This document shows, piece by piece, positions 40,634 through 48,568 of a stretch of DNA of 64,000 bases (within the stretch, counting starts at the first letter, position 1; each line of letters starts with the position of its first letter). The DNA is from Flavisolibacter amylovorans (GTDB taxonomy: Bacteria; Bacteroidota; Bacteroidia; Chitinophagales; Chitinophagaceae). The notes below the pieces were generated by a model. It had not been told where the DNA came from. It did not search any database and worked only from the letters and a program-made list of their open reading frames with translations. The DNA lies in NCBI RefSeq assembly GCF_039541815.1, contig NZ_BAABGY010000005.1:124001-188000 (forward strand), written 5' to 3'. A program made the translations under genes and the position numbers.

Positions 40634-42607
40634 ATGCTCGTGCGTACGCGTCTTCCGAAAACCCTGCTCTGGGTCAGCAACCTCCTGTTGATCTATGCCG
40701 TGCTGTTCACCGGCTTCCGCCTCGTGATGGGCCTCGTATTCAAGCCCGGCACCGAAGGCTGGCTCGACCTGCTGCCGTCCTTTCTGCTCGGCTTCCGCTA
40801 CGACCTCCGCTGGATCTCGCTCCTCCTGCTTCCGGTGGTGCTGCTGAGCCTGGTGCCGGCGCTGTCGCCCTTCTATTCGCTACGCAACAAAAAGTTCTGG
40901 ACCGGCTACCTCGCCGCCGTCACCTTTTTCGTCATCTTCTTCTTCGCTGCCGACTTCGGCTGCTTTTCGTACAACAACACCCGCCTCAACGCCTCCGCCC
41001 TCAACTTCGCCGAAGACCCCGGCATCTCGGCCCGGATGCTCTGGCAATCGTATCCCATCGTTTGGATGCTGCTGGGCCTCCTGGTAGCCGTGTTCTTCCT
41101 GCGCTGGATCTTCCGGCAGACGCATGGGTACGTAGTTTCGAAGACCGAAGGGAAAGGCATTCCCTACAACCGCAAGGCAGTGCTGGGCTTCGCCCTGCTG
41201 CTTGGCTTCTGGAGCTGGGGCGGCGTTACGGCCCCGCTGCGGTGGAAAGATGCCTTCGGCCTGCACGACTCCTTCCGCGCCTATCTGGCCCTCAACCCGC
41301 TGCAGAACTTCTTCACCACGCTGAAATTCCGGAAGCCGCAGGCCAACGAAAGCGCTGCCCGTGATCATTTCCCGGAGGTAAAGGCATTGCTGGGCCTTCA
41401 GAGCGACGGCTTTTATTACCAGCGCCGCGTGACGCCTGCATCGGCTTCGATGGATCGACCCAACGTGGTGCTGGTGCTCTGCGAGTCGTTCAGCATGTAC
41501 AAGAGCAGCCTGTCGGGCAACCCGCTGCGTACCACGCCCTACGTCGATTCGCTGGCCAGGGGCGGCGTGCTCTTCGACCGCTGCTTTTCGCCCCACTTCT
41601 CCACGGCCCGCGGACTCTTCGCCACGCTCACCGGCATCCCCGACGTGCAGCTCTCCAAGTTCTCGACCCGCAACGAAGCGGCCCTCGACCAGCACTGCAT
41701 CATCAACGATTTCGAGGGCTATAAAAAACTCTATTTCCTCGGGGGCGATCCCGGCTTCAACAACTTCTCGGGCATCCTGAAGAACATCGACGGCCTGCAG
41801 ATGGTGACCGAGGGGCAGTTTCCGCAAAAACCGGTGGACGTATGGGGGATCTCCGACAAGGACCTCTTCCTGAACGCCGACCAGATGCTGGCGCAGCAGA
41901 CGGAGCCCTTTTTCGCACTGATTCAGACGGCCGACAACCACCGTCCGTTCACGATTCCGGCAGGGGAGCGGGACTTCGTTCCCGTAACCGTTCCCGACGA
42001 CAGCCTGAAGAAATACGGGTTCGAGTCGCTGCCCGAATACAACGCCTTCCGCTATGCCGACCATTGCATCGAAACCTTCATGGAGGCCGCGCGCCGGAAG
42101 CCTTATTTCAACAACACCATCTTCGTTTTCATCGGCGATCATGGCGTGTCGGGTAATGCTGCTGCGCTCTATGGCGACACCTGGACGCGCGAGCGCCTCA
42201 CCGACGAGCACATTCCCTTCCTGATCTATGCGCCGGGCCGCCTCGCGCCGCAGCGCCGCCACGACGTGGTGTCGCAGATCGACGTGCTGCCCACCATTGC
42301 CGGCCTTGCCGGGGTGCGGTACACCAACACAACCCTGGGCCGCGACGTGCTGCGCCGCGAAGGCGATGCGTTTGCCTTCATCATCCACCACGACGAGGGC
42401 CGCATCGGCCTCGTCACCGACCAGTATTATTACACCCGCAACCTCAACTTTCCGAAAGAGGAGGTGCACCTGCTGCCCGGCGCGCCCGCCTTCTCGCGCG
42501 CCGCGCTCGACTCCATCAAAAAGCGAATGGGGCCTGCCACGCAAGGGGTGTACGAAACGGCCCGGTGGATGTTGCTGAATAACAAGAAGGCATACGTGAA
42601 GAAGTAG
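40634..42607 (+). CDS. LTA synthase-like membrane sulfatase-fold phosphotransferase
   Basis: This 657-aa enzyme has about five N-terminal membrane helices (to about 210) and a C-terminal extracytoplasmic sulfatase/alkaline-phosphatase-fold domain. The metal-binding start is NVVLVLCESFSMY. The catalytic Thr is Thr324 in SPHFSTARGLFATLTG, and the distal metal motif is FVFIGDHGVSG with ALIQTADNHRPF upstream. I chose the ATG at 40634 (MLVRTRLPK) because the upstream extension is spacer repeat. Gram-negative relatives transfer phosphoglycerol or phosphoethanolamine to glycans or lipids; which one applies here is unknown. Confidence 0.9.
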   Translation: MLVRTRLPKTLLWVSNLLLIYAVLFTGFRLVMGLVFKPGTEGWLDLLPSFLLGFRYDLRWISLLLLPVVLLSLVPALSPFYSLRNKKFWTGYLAAVTFFVIFFFAADFGCFSYNNTRLNASALNFAEDPGISARMLWQSYPIVWMLLGLLVAVFFLRWIFRQTHGYVVSKTEGKGIPYNRKAVLGFALLLGFWSWGGVTAPLRWKDAFGLHDSFRAYLALNPLQNFFTTLKFRKPQANESAARDHFPEVKALLGLQSDGFYYQRRVTPASASMDRPNVVLVLCESFSMYKSSLSGNPLRTTPYVDSLARGGVLFDRCFSPHFSTARGLFATLTGIPDVQLSKFSTRNEAALDQHCIINDFEGYKKLYFLGGDPGFNNFSGILKNIDGLQMVTEGQFPQKPVDVWGISDKDLFLNADQMLAQQTEPFFALIQTADNHRPFTIPAGERDFVPVTVPDDSLKKYGFESLPEYNAFRYADHCIETFMEAARRKPYFNNTIFVFIGDHGVSGNAAALYGDTWTRERLTDEHIPFLIYAPGRLAPQRRHDVVSQIDVLPTIAGLAGVRYTNTTLGRDVLRREGDAFAFIIHHDEGRIGLVTDQYYYTRNLNFPKEEVHLLPGAPAFSRAALDSIKKRMGPATQGVYETARWMLLNNKKAYVKK

Positions 42608-42777
42608 GGTTCGCTCCGCTCGCCGTTTCTCGCAACGATGTTTTGACCGCCGCAAGCGGCTGTCTTTTCCCAAATTTTGACGCGGGTTTCGTGCGGAGAC
42701 GCAAAGACGCGGAGACGCAAATTAACTTTCTGACTCCGTAAGGACTTATCAACGAAGCCATTTCCCGCGCTATGCCC

Positions 42778-42985
42778 TTCTCGTTATTGCGATCCGCCTG
42801 CTGGCGGAGAAGCCATCTCCACCGTTACGTGGAGTGTTTGAAAACCGAGGCATGCGGATTACGACAAGTTCTTGCGGCAGGTCCGGTAGAGCCTGCAGTG
42901 CAGTGGGCGTCTGTTTTTACTCAAGCGTTACGCAGGAAATTGCTTCGTTGCAGGCTGCCATCGGCGCCTGCTGCCTCGCAATGAC
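42778..42985. repeat. Inverted repeat of the TTGCGA...GCAATGAC type
   Basis: The left arm (42778-42822) contains TTATTGCGATCCGCCTGCTG. The right arm (42934-42985) contains GAAATTGCTTCGTTGCAGG and CTCGCAATGAC. The word pair GAAGCAAT/TGCGAG with GCAATGAC resembles a repeat I recall in the spacers of many unrelated bacteria. Confidence 0.6.
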
Positions 42986-43138
42986 TTCACGCCTCAGGCA
43001 CTCCGCGCGGTGGAAGAGTGGAGTGCCAAACGTTGCCGTTCTCACACGACCAGTTTGTTAAGCGGCGTCAACTCCAGGCACAGCGCACCGATGACGCATC
43101 CAGCCACATAGGAAAAGATCGAAGGAAAAAAGAACCCA

Positions 43139-43175
43139 CCGCCCCAAGTTCCCCCTTAGGGGGACAGGGGGCCGG
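43139..43175. repeat. Solo terminal repeat of the MITE-like family (element E)
   Basis: CCGCCCCAAGTTCCCCCTTA followed by GGGGGACAGGGGGCCGG matches the right termini of elements A and B. No second terminus was found upstream, so this is a remnant. It lies 30 bp before the tadA start. Confidence 0.75.
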
Positions 43176-43204
43176 GGGCCGGGGCGGGGCCGTATCTTCG
43201 CCCC

Positions 43205-43642
43205 ATGGACGATGAATACTTCATGCGGCAGGCCCTCGTGCAGGCGCAGCGGGCATTTGAGGAAGACGAAGTGCCCGTAGGCGCCGTGGTGGTGCTGGGC
43301 GGAAAGATCATCGCGCGCGGGTATAACCAGGTGGAGCGCCTCAACGATTGTACCGCCCACGCCGAGATGATCGCCGTTACCTCCGCCTTCTCGTTTCTCG
43401 GCGCCAAGTACCTGACCGACGCCACACTCTATGTTACCGTGGAGCCCTGCCTGATGTGTGCCGGCGCGTTGTACTGGAGCAAGATCGGCCGCATCGTGTA
43501 CGGAACCGCCGACGAAAAGAACGGCCACCGCCGCGTCACCGGGCCGCACTCGCCGTTTCATCCCAAAACCATCGTAGACAGCGGTATCCTGGCCGACGAA
43601 TGCCGCTCGCTCATGAAGGAGTTCTTCGCCCGGAAGCGCTGA
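43205..43642 (+). CDS. tadA: tRNA-specific adenosine deaminase (TadA)
   Basis: This is a 145-aa zinc deaminase that converts the wobble adenosine of tRNA-Arg(ACG) to inosine in the cytoplasm. The zinc and proton-shuttle motif is TAHAEM (His52, Glu54), and the Cys pair is in EPCLMCAGAL (Cys82, Cys85). The N-terminal MRQALVQAQRAFEEDEVPVG and AVVV/GYN strand pattern are typical of TadA rather than cytidine or guanine deaminases. The GTADEKNGH segment and C-terminal helix also fit. A TATCTTCG box ends 4 bp before the ATG, implying a very short leader. Confidence 0.93.
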   Translation: MDDEYFMRQALVQAQRAFEEDEVPVGAVVVLGGKIIARGYNQVERLNDCTAHAEMIAVTSAFSFLGAKYLTDATLYVTVEPCLMCAGALYWSKIGRIVYGTADEKNGHRRVTGPHSPFHPKTIVDSGILADECRSLMKEFFARKR

Positions 43643-43711
43643 TCGCGAGCTCAGCCATACATCTTGGTCGCTTTAGTCTAATTTTGCCGCCTAGAACCCG
43701 ACCATACCTGA

Positions 43712-45532
43712 ATGAATAATCCCACGCACGGAGCGCTTCCCTTCCTCAACGGAGGCGGCGAAATGGGTGCGCTGATCCGGTCAAAAGACTGGAGCCGTAC
43801 CCCGCTCGGGCCACCAGAGACCTGGCCGCAAAGCTTGCGCACCACCGTCAGCCTGCTCCTCAACTCCCAGTTCCCGATGTTTGTTTGGTGGGGCCCCGAG
43901 CTCATTGCCCTCTACAACGACGCCTACGTTCCCATCGCCGGCGAGAAGCACCCGACCATGCTCGGCCAATCCGGCCGCATCGCCTGGGAAGAGATCTGGT
44001 CCGACCTCGGCTCGCTGGTGGACTCGGTCTTTGCCGGTATCTCTACGTGGTCGGAGGACCAGTTGCTCGTGATGAACCGGCGCGGCTATTTCGAAGAGAC
44101 CTATTTCACGTTCTCCTACAGCCCGGTGCTCAACGACGAAGGTGCCGTGGGCGGCCTTTTCTGCGCCTGTATCGAAACCACCGGGAAGGTGCTGGCGGCC
44201 CGCCGCATCCTCGAGAGCGAGCAGAACCTCCGCAATACCATCCTGCAGGCCCCGGTGGCCATGTGCATCCTGCGCAACCCTGGCTTCGTGGTGGAGATCG
44301 CCAACGAACGGATGTATGCCCTTTGGGGAAGAGGGCAGGCCGAGCTGCAGGGCAAGCCGATCTTCGAGGGCCTGCCCGAGGCCCGCCACCAGGGGCTGGA
44401 AGAGATTCTCCAGAACGTGGTCGGCAACGGCGTCGCCTTTACCGCCAACGAGCGGCCCGTGCAGCTCCCGCGCGACGGAAGCGTACAAACGGTCTACATC
44501 AACTTCGTATACGAGCCCTTTCGCGATGGCGACGGCAACATCACCGGCCTCATCGCCGTGGCCGTGGACGTCAGCGAGCAGGTGCGGGCACGCCGACAGA
44601 TCGAGGAGATCGTGGTGCAGCGCACCGGTGAGCTGGCCACCGCAAACGACGCCCTCATCAAAAGCAACCAGGAGCTGAAGCGCTCCAACAATAACCTGGA
44701 GGAGTTTGCCTATGCCGCTTCCCACGACATGAAGGAGCCGATCCGGAAGATCCACTTTTTTGCCGACCGGCTCCGCGGGGAGCTGCAGCCGCAGCTGAGC
44801 GACAACCAGCGCCTCCTCTTCGAGCGGCTCGAGAGCGCCTCCCGCCGCATGGGGGCACTCATCGACGACCTGCTGACCTATTCGCAGGCAACGCGTGGCG
44901 CGGCGGAGCAGGAAACCATCGACCTCAACCGGCGCCTCGAGCAGGTGCTTCATGACCTCGAGCTTGAGATCGAGCAGAAAGGCGCGCGGGTACAGGTAGG
45001 TCCACTGCCGACGCTGCGGGGCAACGGGCGCCAGTTTCAGCAGCTGTTCCAGAACCTGGTGTCCAACGCACTCAAGTACAGCCGGCCCGGCGTTCCCCCG
45101 GTGGTCGAGATCCGCGCCGGGCGGCTGCCGGGAAGCGATCCGCTCGTGCAGCAATACCTGCCGGAAGCGGGCAACCCGCCCTTCGTGCACCACGTCGAGG
45201 TCGCCGACAATGGCATTGGCTTCGAGCAAAGCGATGCCGAGCGCATCTTCAACATGTTTACCCGCCTCCACGGCAATGCCGAATACCGCGGCACCGGGGT
45301 CGGGCTTTCGATCGTGCGCAAGGTGGTCGATAACCACGGCGGGCATATCTGGGCCGACAGCAGGCCCGGCGAAGGCACCACCTTTCACATCCTGCTGCCC
45401 GATGCCGCGGAATATGATCTCAGATCTGCGATCTCAGTTCTGAGATCTTCTCTTCGTTTCGTCACTACATTTGCCCAACTAAAAAACCTTTGTTATGGCA
45501 TTTACCCTTCCTGCACTGCCCTATGCACATGA
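43712..45532 (+). CDS. PAS-domain sensor histidine kinase with repeat-extended C-terminus
   Basis: This 606-aa cytoplasmic kinase has no membrane segment. An N-terminal sensory region covers about 15-160 (DWSRTPLGPPETWPQSLRTT, a PAS-like module common in soluble kinases). A second PAS domain is at about 170-290. A coiled coil precedes HisKA, with the phospho-acceptor His338 in YAASHDMKEPIRK. HATPase_c lies at about 430-565, with N-box NALKYSRPG, DNGIGF and GTGVGLSIVRKVVDNHGG. The domain ends near FHILLPDAAEY. The remaining residues are read from a palindromic repeat (45414-45448) and from the first 38 bp of the SOD gene, which the frame overlaps. No response regulator is adjacent. A TAATTTTG box is at 43679. 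Confidence 0.9.
   Translation: MNNPTHGALPFLNGGGEMGALIRSKDWSRTPLGPPETWPQSLRTTVSLLLNSQFPMFVWWGPELIALYNDAYVPIAGEKHPTMLGQSGRIAWEEIWSDLGSLVDSVFAGISTWSEDQLLVMNRRGYFEETYFTFSYSPVLNDEGAVGGLFCACIETTGKVLAARRILESEQNLRNTILQAPVAMCILRNPGFVVEIANERMYALWGRGQAELQGKPIFEGLPEARHQGLEEILQNVVGNGVAFTANERPVQLPRDGSVQTVYINFVYEPFRDGDGNITGLIAVAVDVSEQVRARRQIEEIVVQRTGELATANDALIKSNQELKRSNNNLEEFAYAASHDMKEPIRKIHFFADRLRGELQPQLSDNQRLLFERLESASRRMGALIDDLLTYSQATRGAAEQETIDLNRRLEQVLHDLELEIEQKGARVQVGPLPTLRGNGRQFQQLFQNLVSNALKYSRPGVPPVVEIRAGRLPGSDPLVQQYLPEAGNPPFVHHVEVADNGIGFEQSDAERIFNMFTRLHGNAEYRGTGVGLSIVRKVVDNHGGHIWADSRPGEGTTFHILLPDAAEYDLRSAISVLRSSLRFVTTFAQLKNLCYGIYPSCTALCT
45414..45448. repeat. Stuttered GATCTCAG(ATCTGC) repeat at the kinase 3' end
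   Basis: TGATCTCAGATCTGCGATCT followed by CAGTTCTGAGATCT is partly self-complementary. The same words occur at 51289-51320 in another spacer. It is translated as the end of the kinase reading frame. Confidence 0.75.
45466..45473 (+). promoter_or_regulatory. Candidate -7 box of the SOD gene, TACATTTG
   Basis: TACATTTG fits TANNTTTG and lies 21 bp before the SOD ATG, inside the 3' end of the kinase frame. No TTG is found at the ideal -33 distance, so support is partial. Confidence 0.5.
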
Positions 45533-46103
45533 TGCACTGGAGCCGCATATCGATACGCAAACGATGCAGATCCACCACGGCAAGCACCACCAGGCCTACG
45601 TCGACAACCTGAACAAAGCCATCGCCGGCACCGAGCACGAGAACAAGTCGCTCGAGGAGCTGGTGAAGAACGCCGGATCCATCTCGCCCGCTGTGCGCAA
45701 CAACGGTGGCGGCCACTGGAACCACTCTTTCTTCTGGACCATCCTCGGCCCTAATGCCGGCGGCCAGCCCACGGGCGCCCTGGCCGAGGCCATCACCAAG
45801 ACCTTCGGCTCTTTCGAGGCCTTCAAGGAGAAGTTCAACACCGCCGGCGCTACCCGCTTCGGCTCCGGCTGGGCCTGGCTCGTGGTCCGCGACGGCAACC
45901 TCGAGGTCACCTCGACGCCCAACCAGGACAACCCGCTGATGGAGATCGCGGAAGTGAAGGGCACGCCCCTCCTCGGCTGCGACGTGTGGGAGCACGCCTA
46001 TTACCTCAAGTACCAGAATCGCCGTCCCGAGTACCTCGCCGCCTTCTGGAACGCCGTGAACTGGAGCAAGGTGTCCGAGCTCTATGAAGCTGCGGGGAAA
46101 TAG
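45495..46103 (+). CDS. Fe/Mn superoxide dismutase
   Basis: This 202-aa enzyme dismutates superoxide to oxygen and peroxide and has no signal peptide, so it is cytoplasmic. Metal ligands are all visible: His27 in TMQIHHGKHH, His77 in NNGGGHWNHSFFW, and Asp163 and His167 in CDVWEHAYYLKY. The GP-x-AGG-x-PTG loop and the Gly-rich GGGHWNH context are closer to Mn or cambialistic enzymes, but metal choice cannot be settled by eye. The start overlaps the upstream kinase frame by 38 bp; a TACATTTG box inside that overlap region suggests its own promoter. A terminator follows. Confidence 0.95.
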   Translation: MAFTLPALPYAHDALEPHIDTQTMQIHHGKHHQAYVDNLNKAIAGTEHENKSLEELVKNAGSISPAVRNNGGGHWNHSFFWTILGPNAGGQPTGALAEAITKTFGSFEAFKEKFNTAGATRFGSGWAWLVVRDGNLEVTSTPNQDNPLMEIAEVKGTPLLGCDVWEHAYYLKYQNRRPEYLAAFWNAVNWSKVSELYEAAGK

Positions 46104-46358
46104 TTTATTTGTCTAATTTGTCTATTTGTAAGAGAGTCTGCTGGTGCAGGCTCTCTTTTTTGCCGGGAAGATTCGGCATAGAAATATGCTCGTCGTTCGT
46201 TCAAGCCCGGCTTCTGCAAAGCGGAGCAATGGGCGACCTGAAAGCGGCTTTCGGCTCCAATAGAAACAGCCTCCGACAGTCCGAATGCATTTTCCATCAA
46301 CACGACCTTACCATTAGGCCACTAGACTAATAAACGAATAAACCAATAGACCAATACA
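46102..46358. repeat. Stuttered palindrome, word TTATTTGTCTA / TAGACCAATA
   Basis: The left arm (46103-46129) reads TTTATTTGTCTAATTTGTCT and on. The right arm (46315-46358) contains GACTAATAAACGAATAAACC and CAATAGACC. The loop is about 185 bp, includes the SOD terminator and has no ORF. It begins on the SOD stop codon. The related word TCTATTTGTCTATTGGTCT is seen alone at 51486-51508. Confidence 0.7.
46131..46163 (+). terminator. Terminator after the SOD gene
   Basis: AGAGAGTCTGC pairs imperfectly with GCAGGCTCTCT around TGGT, followed by TTTTT. Confidence 0.8.
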
Positions 46359-46403
46359 CCTTTTCCGGGTATGATTTTTTTGCGTCGGGAGCAAACATCC
46401 TCT

Positions 46404-47555
46404 ATGCGCATGCACCTCCGGTCGATCCTGTTTGCGGGTACGCTGCTGCTGGCAGCCTGCAACGATGGCGAGCAAGCGGCCACGTCGACGGCCACCACCA
46501 CCGACAGCACAGTGACCACAACTACGGAAGCCCGCACCGACTCGGCTTCGGCGCAGCTCGAGTTGGTGTTCAGCGATCATCACTACCAGCTCACCGGCGT
46601 GGCCAAGGAGCCCGGTGGCCGCCTGCTCGTGAATTACCCGCTCTGGGGCGGGCCCTACCGCTATGCCGTAGTGGAGGCTACGGGCGATACGACGCGCGTA
46701 CCGTACCCCGACTCGCTGACGAATGTGTGGAAGCCCGGTCAGCCCGGCACTAAAAAATGGGTTTGCGTGCAGTCGGTATATGTAGACGATAGTGCGCGTA
46801 CCTGGGTGCTCGACCCTGCCGCGCCGCAGCTGAAGCGCGTGACGGGCGGGGGCGCCAAGCTGGTGCGCATGAGTGCCGAAGGAAAGATGGAGCGCAGCTA
46901 CTCCTTCAACGGAGTGATCACCGACACGAGCTACGTGAACGATATCCGCGTCGACGTCGGCCGCGGCTTCGCCTATATCACCGACTCCAAAACGGGCGGC
47001 ATCGTGGTGGTGGACCTGCGTTCCGGTAAGATGCGCGAAGTGCTGAGGGCGCATCCCTCCACGCTTTCGGACACCGCGTTCAAATTCATCATCGACGGGC
47101 GCGAGCTCATGAAAGACGGCAAGCCGGCAAAGTTCCACTCCGACGGCATCGCGCTCACCCCCGACGGCAACTGGCTTTATTACAAGCCGCTCACCGACGA
47201 CAAGCTATACCGTATTGCTACGGAGCACCTGCGCAACTGGTCGCTCGCGGATACGGCGCTCGGCGCCAAAGTGGAAGACCTCGGACGGTTTACCACCACC
47301 GACGGGATGATCTTCGACAAGGCCGGCAACCTCTACCTCGGCGACCTGCAGCACTACCGCATCGTGCGCATCGACCGCAATCACAAAATGACGACCCTCG
47401 TGCAGGACCGCCGCCTGCTTTGGCCCGACAGCTATTCCATCGCCGACGGCTACCTGTACATCTCCTGCTCGCAGATCCACCTGCAGCCGGATTTCAACGC
47501 GGGCGTCAACAAGCGTACGAGTCCCTACACCATTTACCGCGTTCGGCTTCCCTGA
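46404..47555 (+). CDS. Yellow/major-royal-jelly-like lipoprotein
   Basis: This 383-aa exported protein has a lipoprotein signal (MRMHLRSILFAGTLLLAAC). A Thr/Ser-rich linker (TSTATTTDSTVTTTT) follows, then a six-bladed propeller domain of the MRJP/Yellow (L-dopachrome tautomerase-related) family. Family-like segments are KKWVCVQSVYVDDSARTWVL, YVNDIRVDVGRGFAYITDSK, FHSDGIALTPDGNWLYYKPL and WPDSYSIADGYLYISCSQIH. The function in bacteria is unclear; carbohydrate or small-molecule binding is possible. I preferred the start at 46404 over 46371 because the longer form adds charged residues ahead of the signal. It ends 24 bp before the Crp-family gene. Confidence 0.85.
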   Translation: MRMHLRSILFAGTLLLAACNDGEQAATSTATTTDSTVTTTTEARTDSASAQLELVFSDHHYQLTGVAKEPGGRLLVNYPLWGGPYRYAVVEATGDTTRVPYPDSLTNVWKPGQPGTKKWVCVQSVYVDDSARTWVLDPAAPQLKRVTGGGAKLVRMSAEGKMERSYSFNGVITDTSYVNDIRVDVGRGFAYITDSKTGGIVVVDLRSGKMREVLRAHPSTLSDTAFKFIIDGRELMKDGKPAKFHSDGIALTPDGNWLYYKPLTDDKLYRIATEHLRNWSLADTALGAKVEDLGRFTTTDGMIFDKAGNLYLGDLQHYRIVRIDRNHKMTTLVQDRRLLWPDSYSIADGYLYISCSQIHLQPDFNAGVNKRTSPYTIYRVRLP

Positions 47556-47579
47556 CGGAGCTTGTCCTATTTTTGAGGG

Positions 47580-48155
47580 ATGTACGAGCGCATCCTGGAA
47601 AGCATCGGCCGTCGTATCGAGCTCACCGAAGACGAGCAGCAGTATTTCACTTCGCTGCTGCAGGTACGTACGGTCCGGAAGCGCCAGTTCCTGCTGCAGG
47701 AGGGCGATGTGTGCCGCTACGAGTATTTCGTGAACAAGGGTTGCCTGCGCGCTTACGTGGTGGATGCCAAAGGCGTGGAGCGGGTGCTGCAGTTTGCCAT
47801 CGAGGACTGGTGGATCGGCGACATGCAAAGCTTCATCGACCAGAAGCCCGCGCGCCTGGCCATCGATGCGCTGGAAGACTCGGAGGTGTACTGCATCGAC
47901 AAGGCAGGCTGGACTGCGCTGCTGGAGCGGGTGCCGAAGTTCGAGCGCTTTTTCCGGATGCTGCTCGAGCGCGCCTTCATCACCCTGCAGGAGCGCGTGA
48001 CCTCGGCACTCAGTGCTACGGCCGAAGAGCGCTACGGGCAGTTCCAGGAACGCTACCCGCAATTTGAGCAACGCCTTCCGCAGCACCAGATCGCCTCCTA
48101 CCTCGGCATCACCCCCGAGTCGCTGAGCCGCATCCGCAAGCAACGGATGAAATAG
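47580..48155 (+). CDS. Crp/Fnr-family transcriptional regulator
   Basis: This 191-aa protein has an N-terminal cyclic-nucleotide-binding-type beta barrel at about 25-125 (VRKRQFLLQEGDVCRYEYFV, then KGCLRAYVVDAKGVERVLQF). A C-terminal short winged helix-turn-helix at about 150-190 includes QHQIASYLGITPESLSRIRK. It lacks an obvious iron-sulfur Cys set and the canonical cAMP-binding Arg-Ser pair, like most small Crp-like proteins of Bacteroidota. Its ligand and targets are unknown. A TATTTTTG box (47568-47575) ends only 4 bp before the ATG, suggesting a leaderless or nearly leaderless mRNA. Confidence 0.88.
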   Translation: MYERILESIGRRIELTEDEQQYFTSLLQVRTVRKRQFLLQEGDVCRYEYFVNKGCLRAYVVDAKGVERVLQFAIEDWWIGDMQSFIDQKPARLAIDALEDSEVYCIDKAGWTALLERVPKFERFFRMLLERAFITLQERVTSALSATAEERYGQFQERYPQFEQRLPQHQIASYLGITPESLSRIRKQRMK

Positions 48156-48568
48156 TATGCATGTGGCGGTCGCGCTCCGATGCCGGCCTCCCCGTTTGGC
48201 CTTAGGGCTACGCCTTAAAGGCTGTTTGAATTAAATGATCATCAGGAAAAGGTGAAAAGGTCAGCCGCAGGCGGCCTCGATGCACTACGGCACAACGGCG
48301 CGACGGCGCGACGTAGAAAAACGATCTGTTCTTTCCACTTTTCGTCGTGCCTTTGCGCCGTCGTGCCGTCGTGACAGGGGCGTTAGCCCCGCTTCCCGCG
48401 CTTGCGCGGTCCGATGAGCCCTGATCGAATAAGTCAAACAGCCTCTAAGAACCCTAAGAACTTTCAGCACCCAAAGAACCTTTCTAAGTTCTTCTGAACC
48501 GTAAAAAGTACCAGGAAAGGGTGATTCTGGTCAACCCCTTGCGGTACTAATCGGGGTACCTTTGCTTT
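48156..48568. other. Spacer with duplicated palindrome (homologous to 11298-11476)
   Basis: Positions 48258-48437 match 11298-11476 at roughly three bases in four. The arms at 48282-48313 (GCACTACGGCACAACGGCGC and on) and 48342-48376 are complementary stutters. After that, 48447-48500 has further short words of the AAGAACC/AAGTTCTT kind. No gene is seen. Confidence 0.75.
48557..48564 (+). promoter_or_regulatory. Candidate -7 box of the AraC-family gene, TACCTTTG
   Basis: This is an exact TANNTTTG match, ending 4 bp before the GTG start. A TTG at 48539-48541 is 15 bp upstream, shorter than the ideal 19 bp. If it is used, the transcript would be nearly leaderless. Confidence 0.45.

Larger units (their letters stand above)
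42608..43204. other. 600-bp repeat-filled spacer before tadA
   Basis: There is no credible gene. From left to right: a unit at 42645-42721 with GCGGAGACGCAAAGACGCGG (same family as 62757-62841 but lacking its partner arm), a large inverted repeat at 42778-42985, and a terminal half of the MITE-like family at 43139-43175 just before tadA. It is a cluster of at least three repeat families. Confidence 0.7.
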
